Shown: positions 10,645 through 22,156 of the stretch, in pieces
How the letters are laid out: the number at the start of each line of letters is the position of its first letter
Numbering within the stretch: the stretch's first letter is position 1
From: Acanthaster planci
Taxonomy: Eukaryota > Echinodermata > Asteroidea > Valvatida > Acanthasteridae
Assembly: GCF_001949145.1 (NCBI RefSeq)
Contig: NW_019091378.1
Span: 554,759-618,758, forward strand
Length of the DNA stretch: 64,000 bases
Direction: 5' to 3'
Position numbers and translations under genes: made by a program
The notes under the pieces: generated by a model
The model's input: the letters and a program-made list of their open reading frames with translations, nothing else
Database searches by the model: none
Told to the model about the DNA's origin: nothing

Positions 10645-13600
10645 TACATAGTTGTCTTTACGGTGAAAAAGAAGTGAGAAGCGCATTACAGTCCACGTCA
10701 GTTTGTCGGAGCAGAGCTGAAGAGGGCGTTAAACACAGGGTTTTTTTTAGACAGTGTAAGGGTTGCAACGAGGACACCTTTCACGTCGACAGTTGACTGA
10801 AGAGTGTATACAGCTGTACATCACACAATAATCTATTTTCATCATTTTCACGAGTGTACACCTGCAAACTTGTTCAACAGGGAGAGAATAGCAGCTGGAA
10901 TACGCTATTAACCTCTAGAGAACAACGGCTAATTTTACACAATCAAACATCTTTTGTCTTGACGTTTCGAGCAACATCGTGTTGCCTTCATTAAAGTCGC
11001 TGGTGCCTAGTCACTCACACCAACAACTTCTGGTGAAGGGCAACGATGTTGCTGGAAAATATGACAATGTGTAAATTTGATTGTGGAAAAAAATAACCCT
11101 TTTTTCTCAAGAAGCTTGCTTACGCCTGCCAAACGCTGCAAATGAAAATGCCGATTGGTCATTATTTTTCTTCCACGCTCTTTCAGCTCCCTCAAGGGAA
11201 ACGAATTGTAGGCCCTACACTCACAAAATATTCTACAAACGTCCGTGAAAAATTACACAAAAAGGAAAAGCCAAGGATGACCTCTACGAAAGTTCCCTTG
11301 CGTATAGCAGTAATGTTTTGCGTCTTCACCGCTAGAGGAGGCAATTGTTCACGGAGCTGTTGTTCTGACTTTTAGCTTAATCTCAAGGGTGAGGAGAGGG
11401 CCGGATGCCTGCTCTTTTGCTTCACTGCGTGTGCGTCACTGCATCGATGTACACATTAAACCCAAGAGAATCTTCCTTCGTGTACGAGGCCCTATACTTT
11501 AATCGATCCACAGCTGGTTGACCGGACTGACTGCACAAAAATCAATCCATTTTTTTTTCAATCACGTTGCTCTGTTACTTTGCCCCGTTTTCAGATAATA
11601 TTGGATTGAGTTTGAATCACATCTCTTGAACTATACTCTCTGTTTACCGAGATGAAATTCCGGGTTCCTGTATGGCGAATCAATTTGTTTGGATATTCTC
11701 CATCGGCACAATGAAAATTAAACTGAGTATAGAATTCCCATGAATGCATGTCATGCATTTGTAAGCCGGGTATATGAATTAGAAGCAACTGCTGCATACA
11801 AGGCTTTGCTAGCAAACGCTCTGCTAACCCTCACTGTTACAAGAAGCGGCCAAAAGCAATCAGGGCGCGGAAGTCCGAATAGCTTGAAGCATCCAAATGT
11901 TTATTCATAACCACGAGGCTAACAAAGTCTTGGGGGAAAAGGTGCAAAATAATGAGTGAAGACAAAATACAAAAAAGGAGGAAAGGGGACAGAACAAGTG
12001 TGAAAAGGGAACACACTTTTTAACGAACTGTATCCTGAAAAGTAAGTCCATTCAAATATGCGTTTTTTAAAAATATAACACGCAAATTTAACATCGAAAG
12101 GGAATTTCTGACGCGTTACAAATGTTAGTCACTCTTCAAAGCAGACTTTTATACAAATATATATATACATACTTTTATACAAATAAGTCTTGGAATAATC
12201 AACAGCACGGCTTTATTCACTTTAACGAATGAGTAAATCGACAGAATTTCTTGAAAAAATCGTACAAGTTGTTTTTCTCATTAATGTTGTCCAATTTATA
12301 TGAAGCTTCAGTCTACAGCACTCTGTAAACTATCGGATCAGTGCGCCTGTGGAAAATTCGATATTTCTCGCACAAATTGAGAGTTCGGTTTGTGCGCCTC
12401 TTGAAGGAAAATTATTACATTGTTTTTCACAACTGTAATTACCAACAACGTGTTCTGAGCGATCAGCAATAGAGCGGTTTTGCACAAAAGGCATCTACCA
12501 CGCCTGAGATTACCTGCAGAAAGAATTTACTTATACTAGGAAAAACGAAGTCAATCAATTAAGGTAACTAATTTCTCGAATTTTGTATGCTTTTAATGAT
12601 AAAGTCGTACGCTTTTTAGTTAAAGCGAAACCATCATTGGGGATAGGCCTTTTCAGTTTTACTTGGAATTACTTGATATACTCGGATATTGCCTACACTT
12701 TCACTGAATTTCAGAGGAAGTTGGGGACTGTCTCTTCTCATTTGGACAACCGACTCCAAGCGAGGTCTAGAGAGTATAAACCATCTCAAGTATGATGCAT
12801 AGAAACAGAAAACGAATTCCGTAAAGCGAGAGTAACTGTGGGTACGGTTGTGTGTGTGCTCTGAAGATCACCCCTCCACAATCGCTTACCCCGTCTACCC
12901 TTGCTACTGTCGGCTGGGTTACGCGTCTCCCTTGTGCCTTTCCTATGGTCTCCTCGTTATCAGTCGGTAATGCAAAATAGATTGCCCATCAATTTAAACC
13001 TCTCCGACTCAGCCGCAAGACCAAGTCCACTCATTACACACAGGTCCATCCATCATTCCCGATCTCGGTCAAGAATGCAAATGCATGGCCGGTTCGATTG
13101 AAGGAGGGAACCTCAACAAAAAGGAAAGGCTGCCGCTTTCAAGCACAAAAACGTTGGCTTTTTGTCATGGTCCAGAAGTGATATGGGGGGAAAATGCAAG
13201 TTTGCTCAAATGTAATCTAAAAGCAATTTGCTTCGAGACTACTTACTTTGCCTGGGTTTTTTCTTTTCTTCAAAGTAGACGCGAATGCGGAAGCTGTACG
13301 GGACAAAAGCGGTGCACTGCAAACATATCCCGTTTAAAAATGTTGACGGGGGGGGCTTAAAGAAAACACTTTTGTTTTGAGTTGAAAGAAATTGCTCGAC
13401 TCTGTGAAATGAACTGTCGCAGTGAGCAGTCTTGCTTCCAAATTGAGTTAAACACCTCGCAGATGCAATTTGCCTAAGTGTACCCGAGACAATCGATTGC
13501 ATTTGATTAGCCCACTGACCCAGAAAGTTTCTGATGTGTTAAAAAAAAAAGAACCTCGATTCCGAAGTGAGATCGACGCGATTCCATAAACAGGGTACTC

Positions 13601-15879
13601 AGTCAATCGCGTAAATTTACATTCAAAATCAGTTATTTTCGCAGGAAATTAAAACTTTGGCAAACTGTGCCCCGCCAACCAAAGTACCGGGGTACTGAAA
13701 GTGTGAAACTGTTGGAAGTAGGCGATACGAATTCACCGGTGCATCCTCCGAAATGAACGATCGGTCAGTCGCGACATATATTTTCTATTTTAAGGCGTCT
13801 GTTTTGTGGATCTTACACCGACGCATCCTTGGGGAAAATGTCCATTCCTTTGAACTGAATGGAAATAAAAATGCAGCCTTTTCTGTCTTCAAACTCGTTA
13901 AACTCCAGCTACTCGTTTTACAGGCGACCTGAGGCCGGCGTCCTAATTCTCCGTCTTGAGCTAGGTATAAGCCAGCCTTCGCTTGTTGTAAAGTGTTCAC
14001 ACAATACCGCCCAAGCCCCTGGGGTGGTTCCCCCCCCCCAAATGGAGATACAATAATCACGACATCTATCCGTTATAGCTGCCCATCCCAGTACCCTGAG
14101 GCACAACAGGGGCGCTTGAGATTCAGGAGCTTATTAGAGCTAAATTTGGGTCAAAATCCCGAGTGTGCCGCATACGTAGGCATAGCTCTGCGGTAACTCG
14201 AGTAAGGCTCTAGGGCCAAAATTTAGTGGAAGCTCAGTGAGAACCTTTGACGTGCACCCGTATCGACACTGAAGCGCCAGTAACAAACAGCTATGAACCG
14301 GGGCAATTTTTACGCTCGTGGAAATGTAAAATTAAGATTCAGCCAGTGGTGATGACGTTACTACACCTTGAAATCGTAAAAACAAGACAACTGCACTCCT
14401 GGATTGCTCTGAAAATTTCCGAGACGTTGGCCCTTTATAGAATCATGCAGTATCTTTGTAGATAAAGGACAGAGTGTGTGTACAGATGGAAGCATTTGCT
14501 GTCGCGGCGATATCCCCCATTTACTTCTGACGAGACTTCAAGTCACTCTCGGTTCTGCCGAGCCAACACCACAGACGAGACGACGTTTACTTTTCAACCC
14601 GCAATCTGCCACACTCGAACTCGAAGCGCGATCGTCAAGATAGACCCAAGAGATACTGGATCACGATCTCGCCGTATGATAGCGAAAAAAAAACGAAGTC
14701 CAAACTTCTACCCTCCTTTCTCACCCCCCCCCCTTTAAGGATAACTTCTGCTGCTAGGACGTACTGGATGTCAGAAAACATTCTTATTATTTTTCACGGA
14801 GAAAATTGGGAAGCTGTGATGTATGGAGTGTCATCGTCGGTACAAACAGCTGTCCAGCTGACAAAATACAAATGCTATGTCTTCGATGGATAGGTGGAAC
14901 ATGAGCTATCAGCACTACACAAAAATTGCCATTACAGGCGCCCCAAAATGTACAGTTACAAATATCGTCTGCAATTATTAACAGGTAATACTTTAAGAAG
15001 CAAACTGCTGTATGCCAGCCGGGCAAGGCACTAGCGGAATTAGATTTCCAAATGTTGGGCCTCACCAACCATAATTATTTTTGATTAATGCGGGTCTGCG
15101 TTTTCGTAAGCTCTTGTAAATAACGTAGCAGGGTTCGTTAGCCAGGCTCTAGAGCCCTGTGTCGACTCCAGCTGCCGTCACATATCACAAGTTATCACTA
15201 GGACCTCAAGGGAGGTGCTTGGAGGGAAAAAAACAGGACAGCATGTTCGCATTCTTGAACAAAGACATGGCCTCAAGACTCATTTCTAGGGATCTATCGA
15301 CATTAATTGCTTGGACGCAGGTTAGCAAAAAATATCATATTTTTCACCGTGTTTCGCAAAGGGAGGTGTTAAAGACAAAACTACCAAACTGCACCAACAA
15401 CTCACCATTTGGCCGAAACTCGTTCCACCAAGTATAGTTACATAGGCCTAAATGGGTTTTAACTAACCTGACAAAATCTAATCTGAAGCTGTCACTGCAC
15501 AGCCACAATCAGGATAGAAACGCGTCTATTTGGGGTTATCCTCGCGCCAATTCATGGTTATACTCGAAGGAAAGCTTAAGATTAAAATTTACATCTGTCA
15601 TCGATGCCTAAATCATTCCTATCTGAGTGTGGAATTTGGCCCATCATCCGCCGAGGAACGGAAGGCTTACTTGAACCCCTCCCTTCACCAGTTAATTTCA
15701 CTTCAGTCCCCGTGTAACTCTGACAGTACGGTAGTAAATTGGCCGTGCATGCACAGCAGTCTTGCGCAGCAAAATATCATGGTTGTGAGCCACGATTCTA
15801 ACCTATTCAGCCTCATAGCACCGACCTGATAGCTACCAATACCACGGGCCCATCCCTGTGCCGCAGCTCACGGTTCTCG

Positions 15880-15887
15880 TATAAATA
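15880..15887 (+). promoter_or_regulatory. TATA-like box upstream of transposase remnant
   Basis: TATAAATA in the context TCTCGTATAAATAGTG, about 225 bp before the first recognisable transposase residues. It may be the element's own promoter, or chance in AT-rich DNA. Confidence 0.25.
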
Positions 15888-16104
15888 GTGAGAGCGCCCT
15901 CTCGAAAACCGAGGATGGTCTTTCCAACAGAATACATTTTCTATTCGGTCTCTGGCGGTTACTTAAGAGGTTTCTTTAGCGCACGGTTAAAACAACGACT
16001 ACGTTTAGTTTTAAATGCGGTTTCTGCGTTGTCTGCTGCTTGTAATAATGGTTTCGTTGGTGGGTCGCGGTTACGTTTGGGATGAGCTCTAGAGGGCGCG
16101 CATC

Positions 16105-16540
16105 GGCGGGGATTTAAATATGTTAGCGCTCAACATAATTGGATCGACTTTGCGATTGAGGACGAAGATGCCGAATTTATACAGCTGCTCCGAATAAATG
16201 CACCTTCAAGAAAGAGTGGCCCATAACCCGGTGTGACCAACGTTCGACCTGTCAAAACGTACGGATGATCAGCGTTTAAACAACTTCAGATCTAAGAAAG
16301 ATGATATTTATCGCCTCAGTAATTTACTTGGAATTCCAGAAAACATCACACTGAAAAAAATGCTTCAACCTGAAGAAGCTGTACTGATGCTGTCTGCGTA
16401 GTTTTAAGAAGATTGGCATATCTAAATCGCCTTTCAGACCTTGAAGAATGGCTTGGCTAACCCAAATCAACTTTGTCCCTGATTGTTAACCGTACTGTAT
16501 GGTCACACAATGCTCCTATTAATCGTTCGTATCATCTGCA
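16105..16540 (+). pseudogene. PIF/Harbinger-type transposase remnant (DDE_Tnp_4)
   Basis: Three broken frames give, in order, pieces typical of the start of a Harbinger nuclease. First comes WIDFAIEDEDAEFIQLL (about 16135-16185), ended by a stop; then NNFRSKKDDIYRLSNLLGIP (about 16278-16340); then VVLRRLAYLNRLSDLEEW (about 16397-16455), interrupted by a stop; then LSLIVNRTVW. The order and the FRxxKxDIxxL ... RLAYxNRLSDLxxxFG signature match the N-terminal half of DDE_Tnp_4 proteins. At least two frame changes and an in-frame stop mark it as dead. The catalytic DDE residues would lie further downstream and are not seen, so the copy is also truncated. Confidence 0.65.
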
Positions 16541-18135
16541 ATGAGGGAATCTGTAGCATCCCTAACAAAAAACTATCGTGACCATGAAATTTTCATTGGG
16601 CTCTGCTTCCGATTACATGCCTTCAAAAAAGGTCGGTCGGTCGGAAAAAATTTTGTTGGGTGGGGTCAGTTTTTTGTGCTTATTGAATGGGAACGAAAGC
16701 CACCAAAAATTACCATAAAAAGTGATAAAAACTTGCATTAAAGGAACCATGCAATAGAAATGGAATTTTAATACATGTTAATAAAACCCTTGAAGTTGGG
16801 TTTCAATTAAGCAGGCAAACTTGCCACTTTTTTCCAGCATGCATGCGCATGTCCAGAAGAAACCACGAGGTTTTGTAGGTAGGGACAATTTGTCACTGAA
16901 ATTACATGTGAAGCAAGATATAAGACGGACAGAACCCCCTTGCTTTGTGTTGGTCATTGTCTCACTTGAATCTGACGAATTCTTTTAAGACATCTAGAGG
17001 GGATGTGTCAGGTAACAATACTCTAGAGTGTGTATAGCGATTGGACATGTGGGGGGGTACCCCTCGGTCTCATTTCTTGCTGGGAATACTACATTAAGCG
17101 ATACATATGTAAAATATATGAAAATGATATTTCAGTATATTCTGCAAATCAATGACAAGACAGGCTGGTATAGTTGGGTTCCTACGTTGGTTTAGATTTG
17201 GAAGTGGTTTGCGACTTTTGCCAGCAAATTGTTTTACCGTTTATATCAATAATAATGATATTTTATTGATTAGATTGGGCTTATTCCATAGCAAATGTTC
17301 ACGCATCGCAGTAAAACCCAGAAGTAACATATTACAATTAAAACACTTAAAAATGAGTAATAAATATCAACATGGCATTGCCCAGTTTAAGTGTTGAATG
17401 GAAATTTTGTATTGACAACATGTTCCGTTCAAGATAGACTACTTAATTCTACATGCACTGGTATTGTTCAATAAATCAAAGCGAGAAAAACTTTTCAAAT
17501 CAGTTTTTGTAGTTTTCACCTCCCTGCTGATATTGTACGAATCTGCAAACAAGAATCACTTGATACATTGTGCTTGTATTAACATATATGCTTGTGTACA
17601 TGTTACACAAGATGAAACCTGTTTGTTATAATGTACTGGTACCTGTTGTGTCTGAATAAAGAATGATTTTGGAGAGTCAAATTTATTTGGTTTTGAAGTA
17701 AAAACAAAACAAACAAATCAGCAGAAATGTCTTTGAGTAAGATCTTTGGAACCCTGGTTTGAGATGCCAGGAATGAATAGATTGAATCAAAGAGCATCTA
17801 CAGCCCGTAAACTACCAGGTCCCTCGGTGCGCCCTAGTCCATGGAGGTTTGGACTCACTGCTGTCTACGTTCATCCATCTGCCTGTTACTCTTAAACATT
17901 TTGAAACTCCTGTACATGCCATCTGAAACACCTACCCAGCACCATCCCCAAAGAATAAGCACCAACACCAAGGTGTCTCCACAAATTTTCACCGGCCATT
18001 ACATCACTGCAAAAAGTGTTTAATACCTCCTTGGTAAATGAAACCGTAACAAGTATCATGAAAAAAGTTTCTTAACGTTTGTCAGAATACTTCTACAAGA
18101 ATTAAATACTGGTATAGTAAGTCATATCTACTTAC
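16541..18135. other. AT-rich interval without a clear gene
   Basis: Short frames only. The stretch lies between the transposase remnant and the Myb/SANT-like exon and may contain further exons of the latter on the minus strand, but none could be matched by phase and splice signals. Confidence 0.4.
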
Positions 18136-18370
18136 GCCCTCCATGAATTCATTTCCTCGTCTGAGGTGTGCCTCTTGTAGATGGCGAAGGCGGTCTTTAC
18201 AGGTTGGCAATGTCACATACACATTTCTCTCTTTCAGAACATCATTGAGCTTCTTGTGAACTGACTCCCATGACAATTTATTACTGGGACTAACAGCAAT
18301 TACCTCCCTCGACAAGAGGCTATCCAGTCCTGGATAAAACCTGGCACTTTTCTTCCCCTCAGATTCCGTT
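18136..18370 (-). CDS. Isolated Myb/SANT-like domain exon
   Basis: The minus strand shows an acceptor (TTTTTATCCAG at about 18371) and a donor (GGC|GTAAGT at 18135) around an open stretch of 235 nt. It encodes about 78 residues, including SWESVHKKLNDVLKERN, then VTLPTCKDRLRHLQEAH, and it ends in GNEFMEG. The pattern W-x2-V-x3-LN ... VT-x2-TCKDR-x2-L-x4 resembles Myb/SANT-like DNA-binding domains found in many invertebrate orphan proteins and in the accessory proteins of PIF/Harbinger transposons. I could not connect it to a start or a stop exon. It may be one exon of a domesticated gene or a remnant of an autonomous element; the decayed transposase at 16105-16540 is nearby but on the opposite strand. 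Confidence 0.4.
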
Positions 18371-19157
18371 CTGGATAAAAACGGAAATAAATGGATACTA
18401 AATTTAAAGTATTCTTAAAATACACTCTGAATGATACAGGTTGATAAATAACCTATCATAGGTGCATGACCATCATGACAATGTCCATGACCTCAACAAG
18501 TTATGTATTAGAGGTATTTCTGCAACTTTCACCTCAAAATTACAGATTTAATAAACATCCACTTGTAGTTAGGTAGATTCAAAGGCACATCAGGAAAACA
18601 GCATACATTATCAAAGTTGAAAACAAAACTTTGGCCATGCTGTCTCCATCATTGATCAATGTGTGGCTAGCAACCAAGGCCTAATCATGATGCAATGTTT
18701 CTTTTTTGCAACACTTTAAAAGCTTTTTTAGCACAAAATCCTCCGTATGTATTGCTACTATAGCTGTTGAAACAGAATGAGTCATGGAAGTGATCTATAT
18801 CCCCGCTCTGGGATTAACCGGGGCCTAGGCTTGGATTAACACAACGTGAGCCTATAGCTTACATTGCCAGCCTGGCCAACCTACCGGTACCGTTCGCATT
18901 ACAACCAAAAAGCTGAACCACTGGAAGTTTTCGATGGTCTACTGAATGAAAAACATAATGCACAACACACAATTATCTCACAACATGACTGATTGTCTTG
19001 TACGCAAAAAATGTGCGAAAATTACTGCTTATTTTATCCATTTCTTACTTACGTTTGCGCAGTCTTCTACGTGTAGTGACTAGCGCATGCCGGCATACTA
19101 CTATCACCGATGATGCGATTACGTACGTTTAGAACATCACAACAGCACATGAACTGA

Positions 19158-19165
19158 TGACGTCA
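19158..19165. promoter_or_regulatory. Palindromic CRE (TGACGTCA)
   Basis: A perfect ATF/CREB octamer in a CpG-richer patch (about 19060-19200). It lies about 790 bp upstream of the minus-strand Myb/SANT-like exon and could mark that gene's promoter; this is inference. Confidence 0.25.
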
Positions 19166-19504
19166 CAGCAACAAAACGTAGTCGTTGATCTAACCGTACA
19201 CTAACGAAACCTCTCCATCTGACGAAAGCTCACTAATGCCATAAATTGTACATTTTTAACCGTCGAATTATATTTTTGAAATTCATTTTTCCGAGAGCTA
19301 AATACAAATTCATTGTTTCTACTTTTGGAAAAACAGTTTTCATGAGATATTGTTATCATAATAAAACGAACTTGAAAATAAACATGTCATAAAGCAAACG
19401 ATTCTTTTCCCAAAAGAGAAACGATGTTTCTCTAAAAGTAGATATTGTCAAAACGAGCACGAAAAACTACAAAACACAGTCTTTGACGAGGTATCCGCCC
19501 TGAA

Positions 19505-19770
19505 ATGAAGTGCACCCCCACCGGCGAAAGAAAGACAGCTTACCAAGCTTTCCGATCGGGTTCTTCGGCGAGCACGCGAAGACCATACATTCAAGACTAC
19601 AAATTCGTTGCGCGAACTCAGCGTGCTCCACGTCAAATGCGCATAAACTTGCGAGCCAATGCGGTGAATGCGTACCAAACATTGATGTCCATGATCAGTG
19701 GTACCAAAGGACCGTCAATTCGATTTCAAAACGCGCCCTCTTTTGTTCCTGCTCGGAGCGGATACTCTAT
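19505..19770 (+). repeat. Dispersed repeat, family B, copy 1
   Basis: Shares a colinear set of blocks with the inverted copy at about 42825-43080: CGAAAGAAAGACAG, GTCAAATGCGCATAAACTTG, GGTGAATGCG, AGGACCGTCAATT and TTTTGTTCCTGCTC. Copy 1 has an extra segment of about 30 bp (TTGATGTCCATGATCAGTGG) before the AGGACCGTC block. Class unknown; no long frame is conserved. Confidence 0.65.
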
Positions 19771-21034
19771 GGCACTAATGGGCTTTCGTAGTATCTGTAT
19801 AAGAACTGGGTCTGCGTCTTCGCCGGTTGCCGTAGACCCATGTTCTACATAAACGTCGCTGTAGCCGTTACTTTTTTAAACGTCCTCTAACTCACTGAAT
19901 AAGACGTTATGGTCTTACTTGAGGGCGCTCAACCTCGTCGAATACAGAACGATGATTTTAATCCAACCATATGCAGATGGAATAACCCCTGAGGTCATGC
20001 TTGTTAAAAAATTGTGTTTAGAATAAAGGAAATATAAATGAGCAATGAAAAAACTGAGACATAGGGTAAACAAAGCTTGGAGTGAAGGGGTTTGGGAACA
20101 CTGCCAAGCAGACACGTGGTCACTGCGCTCTCAAAACTATCAATATCATCGTGCTACATATGAGTTGCATTCCACGTTTTTCCCTCAATCCTTTGCGGTC
20201 CGTCATCTTTGATGTCAGGCCGTGTTCAAAACGCCCATATTGTGAAATTGAAGGCTTCGGGATGCCATTTCGAACGTCACACAGTGAGCATTTGTGGTCT
20301 TAAATGTCTTTTGCAGGCACGGTATAAAATCAAAGATGGCAGATGTAAATGGCTCGTGGGAAATTTGGGCGTCGTCACGAGCAGACTGTGATACTCAGGA
20401 TAATTGTGATATCGGACGCTTATCTTTTACGGCCTTCCTGCTGTCTAGGGAACACTTGCTCAGATTCTTCTGGCGAATATGCCTTTCTACCTTGCTTTAT
20501 CAGACTTAATGTACGGAATATGACAGGGATATTATTTACATAGGCTCTGTGACGTCCAGAAGAGGGATTACCACTAATGACGATAAGCCTTATCACTGTG
20601 GTAAGCTGATACACACTGTATCGCAGCAATGCCAAATTGCTTTGGGAGACAGAACAACTGTGCCGTAAACTGCCACTTGGGAACAGTTTCGAATATTTTG
20701 CTTCAAGACTGGGTTCCAGTCGGCAGACTGGTTCATCTTGGTTGTGGAGGACAGTAATATTTCAATAACACGGACCGGTAATTGAGAGTAATTAAGCAGC
20801 TAGGACAGTTAATGAGTTTGCTTTGCACTTCGGCTCAACTACTCCCACGAGGTTTCGTGCACTGTCACTTTTTGGAAGGGCTGTACTTGTCAGTGACTGA
20901 TACACCATGTGGTTTAGAGACGTTTAAAAGGCTTCACAAAGTTTCATAACTGCGTGTTGACCTCGGCACGGAATACATGCAAAGGAGACGAGGCTGCAGC
21001 CTTGCCAAAGCCGTGACGATATACACTATTCAGC

Positions 21035-22156
21035 ATGGGCATTGCAGTAAGCAACATTGCCGAGTCCTGCACCCCCAACAACACGTTGGACTTGTCGTCA
21101 GACGAAGAACTGGCTGGCGAGCTGTCCTACACCAATGCCGATCGGATCATCATCACCATTGTGAACCCGTGCATCCTGGCCGTGGGCCTGCTAGGCAACC
21201 TGGCGTTCCTGTTCGTGATGCTCCGCGTGCGCCGCATGTGGACTGTCACCAACATCTACCTGACCAACCTGGCGGTGGCCGACACGTCCTTCCTGGTCAT
21301 CGGGGTTTCCGAGAAGATCGCCCGCTACCGCGCCAGCCCGGTGTCCGGCGACCAGGGTATCTTTGGACCTGGTGGCTGCATCGTCGTTTACGTCCTCCTC
21401 GACGTGGCCTATTGCGTTGGGCTCTGCCTCGTTACCCTGGTCACAGTGGAGAAGTACTACGCCATCTGCAGACCTGTCCAGCACCGGCTGATTGGCGGCA
21501 AGAAGCGCACCAAGAGACTGGTGCTGGCAGTGTGGTTGATGGCGTGGATCTTTGGTCTTGGTCTGCTCCCAACCTGGTCCAACTTCGTGGCCGTCTGCGC
21601 AGCCTGGCCAGAGACCGAGGCTTTCGCTGATCACCCGCTAGTTGTTGGATCCTGCCTCCCCGAAGCAGTATGGCTCGTCGATTTCCACAACGGCCTCCAG
21701 GCGGTTCCCTTCTTCGTCAGTCTAGTCGTCAATGCTGTCCTTTACATCCTCATCATCAAGCGTCTGAACACTCGCGTCGGCGCGGTGAACAATGAAAACT
21801 CCATCGGGCAACAGAGGAAGAACCTCCGGCAGCGGGTCCGCAACCAGGTGACCCGAATGCTCATCATCAACGGTTCCATATTCTTCGCTTTCATGGCCCC
21901 TTTCCAGTGCTCCTCATTCGCATTTGTCATCAGCAACTCGACTGGGAACTATGTCTTGAACAACGAACAAGTAACGAAGTTACTCTGGGTAACACGTACT
22001 CTGCTGTACCTCAACCCTGCCATCAACCCATACATATACGTCATTACAAATCCCAAATACCGCCAAGCGTACGTGCAGGCCTTCACATTTCGTAGCAAGA
22101 ACCGCCGGGTGCCTTCTACAACTATGGTCGATGAAATGTCAACCTACGTCCCCTAA
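21035..22156 (+). CDS. Rhodopsin-like GPCR, paralogue 2
   Basis: Single-exon class A GPCR of 373 residues, closely related to the receptor at 4831: TM1 to TM3 are nearly colinear, including RMWTVTNIYL and EKYYAICRPVQHR. The start CAGCATGGG has A at -3 and G at +4. Visible residues are N55 (TM1), D83 (TM2), C115 and C207 (disulfide), E139-K-Y (D/ERY position), W167 (TM4) and N331-P-Y-I-Y335 (TM7). The CWxP motif reads F286-M-A-P, so the toggle Trp is again missing. Sequons N16-N-T and N300... (NSTG, near residue 301 in the third extracellular loop) are present. A different frame is open from an ATG at 20977 to 21630 and overlaps the start; this is a consequence of GC-rich coding sequence. Ligand unknown. 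Confidence 0.93.
   Translation: MGIAVSNIAESCTPNNTLDLSSDEELAGELSYTNADRIIITIVNPCILAVGLLGNLAFLFVMLRVRRMWTVTNIYLTNLAVADTSFLVIGVSEKIARYRASPVSGDQGIFGPGGCIVVYVLLDVAYCVGLCLVTLVTVEKYYAICRPVQHRLIGGKKRTKRLVLAVWLMAWIFGLGLLPTWSNFVAVCAAWPETEAFADHPLVVGSCLPEAVWLVDFHNGLQAVPFFVSLVVNAVLYILIIKRLNTRVGAVNNENSIGQQRKNLRQRVRNQVTRMLIINGSIFFAFMAPFQCSSFAFVISNSTGNYVLNNEQVTKLLWVTRTLLYLNPAINPYIYVITNPKYRQAYVQAFTFRSKNRRVPSTTMVDEMSTYVP

Larger units (their letters stand above)
5941..15879. other. Long gene-poor interval
   Basis: Nothing here is a convincing gene. The frames at 7674-8039, 10278-10796 and 12583-12795 have no family signature and are explained by repeats or chance. The interval holds a dispersed repeat copy near 8180, a CRE-like octamer at 9919, and the fold-back element at 10341-10644. 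Confidence 0.6.
18371..21034. other. Interval before GPCR paralogue 2
   Basis: No gene is supported. The stretch holds a CRE octamer at 19158, a dispersed repeat copy at 19505-19770 and two GAGGGCGC octamers (19733, 19921). Confidence 0.5.

Noticed and set aside
10278-10796. 172-codon open frame
   Set aside because: It starts at GTG, has no domain pattern, and most of it is the fold-back element at 10341-10644; the palindrome keeps it open by chance.
20977-21630. 217-codon frame overlapping GPCR paralogue 2
   Set aside because: Alternate frame of a GC-rich receptor gene; composition is Arg/Pro/His-rich with no family signature. Kept only as a note about the leader.
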